Assembly: GCA_025363605.1 (NCBI GenBank)
Contig: JANYDO010000203.1
Location: 1-42,640, forward strand
Source: Candidatus Kapaibacterium sp.
GTDB taxonomy: Bacteria > Bacteroidota > Ignavibacteria > Kapaibacteriales > UBA4661
Length of the DNA stretch: 42,640 nt
Direction: 5' to 3'
Shown: positions 28,911-36,111 of the stretch, in pieces
Numbering within the stretch: position 1 is the first letter of the stretch
Layout of the letters: every line of letters begins with the position of its first letter
Notes under the pieces: generated by a model
Seen by the model: only the letters and a program-made list of their open reading frames with translations
What the model was told of the DNA's origin: nothing
Databases searched by the model: none
Translations under genes and position numbers: made by a program

Positions 28911-29088
28911 ATATACTACCCTGAATAAGTGAACAAATACTAAAGTTTTTAATTTTTAACGACCACAATCTACTTTTTTTTAAGTAAAAAGTCAATAAAA
29001 ATTAAATACAATAGTGTAAATTTTTTCTCAAGACAATAAGAGTTCACCCGTACATCGCCAAAGGGAACGGAATTGTGAGAAGGAAACA

Positions 29089-29667
29089 CTAACCGTGCAT
29101 TTGCGGTTTATTCATCAAGGAGCGCACAATATCGGCTTCGAGGGAGGAAAGTTCGGCGAGACGAGCATCAACGATGTCGTGAGGGAAATAGATTTTGGCA
29201 AGGTCAACAAAAGTGAGATAATGCCCTTCTTCAGAAGACATCAAAGAGTGATACATACCGCGTAATTCTTCGGGAATGGCTTCCGAGCCTGCGAGAATGG
29301 TGAAGCGCTCACAAGAACGCGCTTCAATAAGACAATCCACGAGAAGGGAATCCAGAAGCCGCTCCGGGTCTTGCTTGCGAACCTGTTCGGCAAGACGTTT
29401 TGCATAAATGTTACCGCGGTCACGGCGAAGCGACATTCCTCGAGCGTAGATTTCACCGACGACCATCTTGAAATGTGCTGTTTCTTCTTCCACGAGGGTA
29501 ATCATTTCCCGCACCAGTGCATCACGCTCAGGATAGTGCATTATCAGATACATACCGTTCATAGCGGCTTTGCGCTCACAATGCGCATGGTCGCAAAGAA
29601 GAGTGGCGATGTCACGACTCGCAACTTCTATCCAGCCCGGGTTGGTGTCGGCTTGTAAACACAGCAT
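29089..29667 (-). CDS. miaE: MiaE-like tRNA-(ms2io6A)-hydroxylase
   Basis: Diiron-type motifs 'HAHCERKAAMNGMYLIMHYPE', 'EEETAHFKMV', 'LIEARSCERF', 'SEEGHYLTFVDLA'. Confidence 0.88.
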   Translation of the reverse strand: MLCLQADTNPGWIEVASRDIATLLCDHAHCERKAAMNGMYLIMHYPERDALVREMITLVEEETAHFKMVVGEIYARGMSLRRDRGNIYAKRLAEQVRKQDPERLLDSLLVDCLIEARSCERFTILAGSEAIPEELRGMYHSLMSSEEGHYLTFVDLAKIYFPHDIVDARLAELSSLEADIVRSLMNKPQMHG

Positions 29668-29672
29668 GACGG

Positions 29673-30527
29673 CTATTTGTCAGTACGTTGAAGAATATAG
29701 TTTGCTTCCAAGCTCAGAAGCTCTTTTACGCCCGGAATCCATTTGAGAGCTGTCAGGGGAATAGTCGGTAAGCCAAATTTCATCTTAAAAACCGGACGCA
29801 AAAGATAATACTGTTCGTGGCAAATGGTGTATCCGGCGGCACGGGCGGCAGCTTTGAATGACGTTGGCATAAGGCGAATTGTTGCCAAGCGGCGTACTTC
29901 GTCAATATCTACCTGATGCCAACCCGATGCGGTCATTTTTGTAAAAAGCGGTTTGGGTAGAAGATGAGTATAGGGTATGCTCCCAAGCGTATTACGAAGC
30001 AAGTGCTGATGCCCTCCGAAAGGCGAATTATAGGGCGGAAATTCAATAAACACAAAGCCGCCCGGCTTGAGAAGGCGCTGCACATTGGTAAGCGCCAGCT
30101 CGGTATCGTCTAAGTGCTCAATAACATCGCGCAGAATCACGAGATCAAAGGCGTGTTCCCACTCAGGTTTGGGTGCATCGAAGAGTACGTCGTGCGTGGA
30201 GAGCGTTAGAGGAATATTCAACCGCGAAGCAATATCTGCTCCGGCATCCAAGCGATGTTGCTCAATGTCCGTACCAAGCACGTCTTCTGCGCCCGCCTCT
30301 ACAAATGCCATCAGAACACCCGCCTCCGCGCAACCTATTTCTGCCACCCGTGCGCCTGCTTTGAATACACCCTGCTCTTGCAGATACGGCACAAGTACCT
30401 CTTTTGCCAATCGGTATTGATAGCCCCAGTAGTGCTTTATATTGAGAGAAATATTCTCCGCCGCTTGTATCAGGCGGTAGCTGTCAAGTTCGGTAGTAGA
30501 TAAAATGGTTTTTGTAGAAGTGTTCAC
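29673..30527 (-). CDS. Class I SAM-dependent methyltransferase
   Basis: 'GARVAEIGCAEAGVLMAFVEAGAEDVLGTDIE', 'FDLVILRDVIEHLDDTELALTNVQRLLKPGGFVFIEFP'. Confidence 0.9.
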   Translation of the reverse strand: MNTSTKTILSTTELDSYRLIQAAENISLNIKHYWGYQYRLAKEVLVPYLQEQGVFKAGARVAEIGCAEAGVLMAFVEAGAEDVLGTDIEQHRLDAGADIASRLNIPLTLSTHDVLFDAPKPEWEHAFDLVILRDVIEHLDDTELALTNVQRLLKPGGFVFIEFPPYNSPFGGHQHLLRNTLGSIPYTHLLPKPLFTKMTASGWHQVDIDEVRRLATIRLMPTSFKAAARAAGYTICHEQYYLLRPVFKMKFGLPTIPLTALKWIPGVKELLSLEANYILQRTDK

Positions 30528-30585
30528 GGAAAATAATCAAATAAAAAACGTGATGCTCTCAGCACTAAATGTTGAAGCCAAATGA

Positions 30586-31257
30586 TTAACTATCTTTTGG
30601 CTGACGGGCATTTTGTTTCGAGAGTTTTCCGGCGAGATCGTAGCTGAAGAGCGTTTGCAAGCCGGCTTTGAGTTCCGGTTCTTTCGCCATTAGGTCGTAA
30701 AGCTCCGATTTACGCCACGTGATAAGGCGCATAGGAGTTGCAGCCTTGACCGTAGCCGACGCAGGATTGCCCGTGAGAAAGCTCATTTCACCGATGAAAC
30801 TGTTATCCCGCAAATAGGTTATCGGTTTGCCGTCGAGATGAATGGTTGCCGTACCGTCATAGACCAGCATAAGACGCTCCACATCTTGATGTTCGGCGAT
30901 AAGCGTATCGCCTTTGCCGATGGTTTTCCATTCGGCAATTTCCATCAGTTTCTTGAAAATAACATTCGGCAGACTACGAAAAGCGGTGGATTGTAAATAG
31001 CGTTCTTCATCGCTCCATGAATCAAGCTGCCGGGCGCGAACAAGGATGAGTGCTTGGAAAAGATTGATAAGCAAAAGGACGCTTGTGCCTGCGATATGGA
31101 TATACTGAAGTTCGTGCGGAATATAAATCCAATACAGTAATTCCAACGCAAAACCAACCACCAAGCCTATACGCAGCCATAGCGGGCGCTTGACAACAAA
31201 TGCAAGAGCTTGTATGCAATACGGAAGAAGAATCAAAAGTGTTGTAACGGTGTTCAT
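30586..31257 (-). CDS. Three-TM protein with C-terminal cyclic-nucleotide-binding/Popeye-like domain
   Basis: 3 N-terminal TM helices; 'FKKLMEIAEWKTIGKGDTLIAEHQDVERLMLVYDGTATIHLDGKPITYLRDNSFIGEMSFLTGNPASATVKAATPMRLITWRKSELYDLMAKEPELKAGLQTLFSYDLAGKL'. Confidence 0.82.
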   Translation of the reverse strand: MNTVTTLLILLPYCIQALAFVVKRPLWLRIGLVVGFALELLYWIYIPHELQYIHIAGTSVLLLINLFQALILVRARQLDSWSDEERYLQSTAFRSLPNVIFKKLMEIAEWKTIGKGDTLIAEHQDVERLMLVYDGTATIHLDGKPITYLRDNSFIGEMSFLTGNPASATVKAATPMRLITWRKSELYDLMAKEPELKAGLQTLFSYDLAGKLSKQNARQPKDS

Positions 31258-31356
31258 AGAGTGAGTTGAGAAAAAGAAACGCATCAAACAGAGAGAGGTT
31301 GCGAGGGCAAATATAAGAAAATCTCCCGTAAGAAACCCGCTCAGAGGAAAAAAGGA

Positions 31357-31500
31357 TTATCCTTCTTGTTTGGGGGATGGCTTGAATTCAAGTCGTATTG
31401 AAAGAATGAACTGCTGAGAAACGATAAAGCCCACCACGCTAGGCGGTAGGCTTTGATAAACGTTCTCAATTTTGCTCAACAGAGTGAGAGCAATGGTCAT
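31357..31500 (-). CDS. 47-aa micro-ORF coupled by ATGA overlap to upstream membrane protein gene
   Basis: MTIALTLLSKIENVYQSLPPSVVGFIVSQQFILSIRLEFKPSPKQEG*; start ATG (31498-31500) overlaps stop TGA (31497-31499). Confidence 0.35.
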   Translation of the reverse strand: MTIALTLLSKIENVYQSLPPSVVGFIVSQQFILSIRLEFKPSPKQEG

Positions 31501-32288
31501 TTTGAGCGCGGCATCATCATCGCACCAAAAAGCGATGTTGCCGAACGAGTTGGTTCCGGCGCACGAGAAGAATGGATTCGTTCGCCCAACCAGCCGCCAA
31601 AATAGGTGGCAATGATGCCAACTGCCAAGCCGCTGAGAATGATGGATAAATCAAGCATTCCGAGTGCTACACACACAATATCAACGTTGATGACGACAGT
31701 AGTAAATCCGGCAATTCCTGCTTCTTCAAAGATGATGCCGCGTGAGCGATAACCAATAATAAAGCCAGCAAGAAAGAGTCCGATAAGGTAGGCAATAAAA
31801 TGCTCCATGAGCTTGAAGCCTAGGACAATGACCAACGTACTTGAGGTAAACATTGTTACCGTTACGCCCAAAATAATACCACAGAGCGCCCAACCCCATT
31901 CGACCGGCTCTTCGCGAACGCCATACGCAATTGTTCCGTGCAGCTTTTCGCCAGCCCAGCCACCAAGCGCAGAGAGAACAATACCATTCATAAGAATTAC
32001 AACCAAGTGCGTCGTTGTCATCTCTTGTAACCCTTTAAGTTGCAGCGCCGGAAGCGCGAAATATAAAACCACACTGACGATAACTGCACTCATAGCAGGC
32101 TCAAATATATTCACCGCCCGCGAAATCAAGCCTTCCAGAATACCGGTGATGAGGAATCCCGCCAATACAGCCAATATAGGAAAAGGCAATGCCGCAAAGG
32201 ATGATCCGCTTGCATACGCCATAAGAAGCGTAATGAGCGAACCGGCAACCGATGAAATTAGCATACTTTTGAAACTAAAATCTTGCAT
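31497..32288 (-). CDS. Polytopic membrane protein with internal duplication
   Basis: About 8 hydrophobic segments; repeated 'LSALGGWAGEKLH' and 'IATYFGGWLGERIH'. Confidence 0.75.
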   Translation of the reverse strand: MQDFSFKSMLISSVAGSLITLLMAYASGSSFAALPFPILAVLAGFLITGILEGLISRAVNIFEPAMSAVIVSVVLYFALPALQLKGLQEMTTTHLVVILMNGIVLSALGGWAGEKLHGTIAYGVREEPVEWGWALCGIILGVTVTMFTSSTLVIVLGFKLMEHFIAYLIGLFLAGFIIGYRSRGIIFEEAGIAGFTTVVINVDIVCVALGMLDLSIILSGLAVGIIATYFGGWLGERIHSSRAPEPTRSATSLFGAMMMPRSK

Positions 32289-32688
32289 AAATATAGCCCC
32301 CGAACAATAGATAAAGGATGAAGAGTGAATTAGTTAGTAGCACATATAAAATTGTTATCGCATTTGTCTTCCCAATCCCATATATTCCTTGAATGCGGTT
32401 GACGCATACATTACCCGTTGAAATCGCTAGCCAACCGAATCTAATTTACACAGATTTTTTTTGTATGCAAATCGTTTTTCAGTTCCCGTTAGCGTTTGAA
32501 CGATGCCGTATGCGAGAATTTTTTGAATCTACATTCTTGAGTTAAAGCAGGGGAAGCGTATGAAGAACGGCAGCACTCTTTTTGTCCATCGTTTTCTGCT
32601 TGCGCACACTTGATTTCTTCTGTAAATTAATCGCTAATTGTCGCTTTTTATAAGCACTGTTCTTCATTCTCAAACAATTTTCTGTTTC

Positions 32689-33717
32689 ATGGGACAACCG
32701 ATACCACAAACACCCGGCATGAAAGCAACCCGCCAAGGTTTTGGGCAGGGGCTAGTCGAACTTGGCGAAGCAAATCCGAATGTCGTTGCGCTCGGCGCAG
32801 ATGTCAGCGGCTCGGTTCTAACCTCAATGTTTCAAGCCAAATTTCCCGATCGTTTCTTTTCCATTGGCATAGCCGAGCAAAACGCAACGACTGTCGCCGC
32901 AGGTCTGGCACTATCGGGCAAAGTCCCATTCTTTGCGGGATACGGTGCTTTTACAACCATGCGTAATGCCGACCAACTCCGTATTTCCGTCTGCTACAAC
33001 GAAGCGAATGTCAAAATTGCCGGAAGTCATTCGGGCGTGACCGTTGGTCCGGACGGCGCTACACATCAGGTCTTGGAGGATTTGGCACTGCTTCGAGCGC
33101 TTCCGCATCTGACGCTTGTCGTACCATGCGACTATGAGGAAGCACGCCGCGCTACTATCGCTATCGGCGAGATGCACGGACCGGCATATTTGCGCTTTAG
33201 CCGTGATAATACTGCCATGTTTACCACGACGGACACGCCGTTTCAAATCGGACGGGCGGAAGTTTTTCGTGATGGCAACGATGTGGCGCTCATTGCCTGC
33301 GGTTTGCTTGTCTGGGAAGCGATAGAAGCCGCACAACAACTTGAGAAACGGCACGGCATCCAAGCCCGGGTTATCAACTGCCATACACTCAAACCCATTG
33401 ACAGCGCGACCATTGTCCAAGCTGCCCGCGAGTGCGGTGCGGTCGTTACTGCCGAAGAGCATCAGGTACATGGCGGCTTAGGCGGCGCGGTAGCAGAAGT
33501 TTTGGTCAAAAATTATCCTGTCCCGATGGAAATGGTTGGCATGAAAGATATGTTCGGCGGGAGCGGCGAGGGAAAAGATTTGATGCTGCGTTTTGGCATG
33601 ACGTGGCGCGACATCTACGCTTCGGCTCTTGTAGCGATGCAGCGCCGTGACGGGAAATTTACCGGAGAGGCGGCTCGTCCGATAAAAGATGTGCCGATAT
33701 ACAGTGAGACTTTGTAG
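32689..33717 (+). CDS. Transketolase C-terminal subunit (Pyr plus C domains only)
   Basis: 'PDRFFSIGIAEQNATTVAAGLALSGKVPFFAGYGAFTTMRNADQLRISVCYNEANVKIAGSHSGVTVGPDGATHQVLEDLALLR'; no TPP-binding N-terminal half. Confidence 0.93.
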   Translation: MGQPIPQTPGMKATRQGFGQGLVELGEANPNVVALGADVSGSVLTSMFQAKFPDRFFSIGIAEQNATTVAAGLALSGKVPFFAGYGAFTTMRNADQLRISVCYNEANVKIAGSHSGVTVGPDGATHQVLEDLALLRALPHLTLVVPCDYEEARRATIAIGEMHGPAYLRFSRDNTAMFTTTDTPFQIGRAEVFRDGNDVALIACGLLVWEAIEAAQQLEKRHGIQARVINCHTLKPIDSATIVQAARECGAVVTAEEHQVHGGLGGAVAEVLVKNYPVPMEMVGMKDMFGGSGEGKDLMLRFGMTWRDIYASALVAMQRRDGKFTGEAARPIKDVPIYSETL

Positions 33718-33869
33718 AAGAATAATTTGACCGAAGTGTATCAATACATACTTCCGTGGTGCTGGCAAGAACCTCTCTCTGTGCTACGCAAGGCAAGGAA
33801 ATGTTGTTTTAGGACAGGAAATTTGAGTATCACGCTCGCTTTCTCACGCTCTCCACAGAATGAGGTTTT

Positions 33870-35960
33870 ATGAGTATCTTCCGACGTTTCACGCTTTCGC
33901 GTTGGATGCTCAATGCTCGTTTCGTTTGCATTTGGAGTATTGTTGCGCTGAGTTTGACGGGTATTCGACCCGCCTCTGCACAAACTCCGATTGTTGACTC
34001 TTTGCGGACTGTTCTCGAAACAGTCTCGCCCGATTCTGCACGTTCTTCGGTGCTGAAGCTCCTTTTGTGGGAATTGCGAACCATTGACCCCGTGCAGGCT
34101 ATTCTCTATGGGCGCGAGGCGCAGCAACTCGTGGAAAAAGAGAACAACCTTCGCAAACGTTCGGAAATTCACCGTTTTTTGGGAGTAGCCTATCGCAATG
34201 CCGGGGACTTCGTGAAGGCAACGGAGCAGGTGTACAAATCGCTCACCATTGATGAGCAACGGGGCGATAGTGTGGAAATGGCACACTCGCTCAATACCTT
34301 GGGGCGCATCATGCTTCTGCAAAATAATGTAAGCGAAGCCGCAGTGTATATCAACCGCGCAACGGTAATCGCCGAACATATCAACGATGAAGCCTTGCTT
34401 GCATTTTGCCTCTTTACTCTTGCCGACCTTCATTACACGCGCCATGAATACGCACTTGCTCTGGCGACAGCAATAAAAGTTGTAACGATACGCAAACGGC
34501 GTGGTGAGGATGTGTACGTTGCTGATGTCTATTTGGCTATGGCGAAAGCCCTGACCACCATGACCCGCTACGACGAAGCACGAGGATATATCACGCAGGC
34601 ACTGGCAATTTATGAACGCAAGCAAATTCCCTATAATATCGCTGTCGGCAATAACGCTATGGCGACGCTCCTGCTCACGCTGAAGCAGCCTTCGGAGGCA
34701 GCTCACTACGCAAGTGCAGCATTACAATATGCAACGACCATTGGTGCAAAGGTATTGGAAAAAGAAGCTGCGTTGCTTCTTTCGGAATGCTATTCGGGCG
34801 AGAGTAATTTTCAAGCGGCTCTGGAAATGCACAAACGCCACAAAGCCCTGAGTGATACTATTTTCTCCGAGCGCAGCGCCAAGCAAAATGCCTTGCTGAA
34901 CATTGAATACGAAACAAAGAACAAAGAACAGCAAATTCGCGTCTTTGAGCAAGAACGGCGCTTTAATGCACTGCTTGTTATTGTTGTTGGTATTGTTATG
35001 ACCATGCTCATTGCAGCAGTGTTCTGGCTCGTGCGCCGCTACCGCCGCGAGAGCAAGGGCACACAACATCTGCAAGCCCGCACGGAGACGCTTGCCAATA
35101 GCAATGACGCTCTCCGCTTGGCGCAAATGGAGTTGGAAGAAAATCATCAAAAACTTTCCGATGCGCTTCGGCAGATACAAGTCCGTAACGAGGAGCTACA
35201 AGACCTGAACGAAGAAAAAAGTATGATTTTCGGTATGGTCTCGCACGACCTGAAGAATCCCATTGTTGCAATACAAGGGCTTGCAGAGATGATGAACACG
35301 GAAAACTTTACCGAAGAGCAGTATAAAGAATTTTCCGGTGTTATTCTCGGCACAAGCAAGCGAATGTATGAATTGGTAAAGAACTTTCTGGACGTTGCCC
35401 GCGCTGAAGAAGGGCGTTTGAAAATGTCGTTTATTCAGTTTGATATTGCTGAAGTTGTCGAGTTAGTGCTTGATAATTATCGAACACAAGCTGCACAGAA
35501 GAATATCGCTATTCATTACCGCAAGCCAACAAGCCCTGTGCAAGTTTGCGTTGACGAAAGTATGATTATGCAAATTTTGGATAATCTTATTTCTAATGCC
35601 TTAAAATATACGCCCGTAGGCAAGAGCGTAAGCGTCACCGCAGAGGTCGTGGATGTGGTCAGACACAACAAAGCCCTCGTCGGCGCGGATATGGATAATC
35701 TTGATGATGCTGCCTTTGTCCAATGTGTTCGTATCTCCATCACCGATGAAGGTCCGGGACTAACGGACATGGACAAAAATAAACTGTTTCAGAAGTTTGC
35801 CCGGCTTTCTGCACAGCCTACCGGAGGCGAATCCTCTACCGGATTGGGATTAGCAATCACCAAGCGTCTGGTGGAACTCATGAACGGACGCGTCTGGTGC
35901 GAGTCCGAATATGGCTATGGCGCACGCTTTACGGTGGAATTTCCTGCTGTGCAGGGTTAA
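33870..35960 (+). CDS. TPR-domain sensor histidine kinase
   Basis: Signal/TM, TPR array, TM, coiled coil, 'FGMVSHDLKNPIVAIQGLAEMM', 'NLISNALKYTPVG', 'DEGPGLTDMDKNKLFQKFARLSAQPTGGESSTGLGLAITKRLVELMNGRVWCESEYG'. Confidence 0.94.
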   Translation: MSIFRRFTLSRWMLNARFVCIWSIVALSLTGIRPASAQTPIVDSLRTVLETVSPDSARSSVLKLLLWELRTIDPVQAILYGREAQQLVEKENNLRKRSEIHRFLGVAYRNAGDFVKATEQVYKSLTIDEQRGDSVEMAHSLNTLGRIMLLQNNVSEAAVYINRATVIAEHINDEALLAFCLFTLADLHYTRHEYALALATAIKVVTIRKRRGEDVYVADVYLAMAKALTTMTRYDEARGYITQALAIYERKQIPYNIAVGNNAMATLLLTLKQPSEAAHYASAALQYATTIGAKVLEKEAALLLSECYSGESNFQAALEMHKRHKALSDTIFSERSAKQNALLNIEYETKNKEQQIRVFEQERRFNALLVIVVGIVMTMLIAAVFWLVRRYRRESKGTQHLQARTETLANSNDALRLAQMELEENHQKLSDALRQIQVRNEELQDLNEEKSMIFGMVSHDLKNPIVAIQGLAEMMNTENFTEEQYKEFSGVILGTSKRMYELVKNFLDVARAEEGRLKMSFIQFDIAEVVELVLDNYRTQAAQKNIAIHYRKPTSPVQVCVDESMIMQILDNLISNALKYTPVGKSVSVTAEVVDVVRHNKALVGADMDNLDDAAFVQCVRISITDEGPGLTDMDKNKLFQKFARLSAQPTGGESSTGLGLAITKRLVELMNGRVWCESEYGYGARFTVEFPAVQG

Positions 35961-36008
35961 AAATAGGTTAGGTTCGTTGTCAATAATTTTTCGGTAAAAT
36001 CTAGTGAG

Positions 36009-36034
36009 CAAGGGAGCATGCTCCCTTGTTTCTC
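36009..36034. repeat. 20-bp perfect palindrome, repeat copy 2 (possible terminator)
   Basis: caagggagca|tgctcccttg then tttctca; covarying with copy at 15296. Confidence 0.7.
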
Positions 36035-36111
36035 ATGTCGGATTATTTTTGGTCAAGAACTTGGTTTGTTTTCATAGACTGCTATTTTTCCCATCTTTAC
36101 AACACTGCTCT

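Noticed and set aside
28911-29088. AT-rich intergenic tract upstream of the porin gene considered as an attachment site or sRNA
   Set aside because: Homopolymer-rich without inverted repeats, integrase or recognisable structure; ordinary promoter region.
32289-32688. 400-bp gap before the transketolase half searched for an RNA gene or riboswitch
   Set aside because: No convincing long stem set, terminator or known riboswitch core could be identified by eye; left unassigned.
33741-34706. 321-aa minus-strand ORF opposite the TPR kinase
   Set aside because: Antisense to a confidently assigned histidine kinase; low-complexity and no motif.
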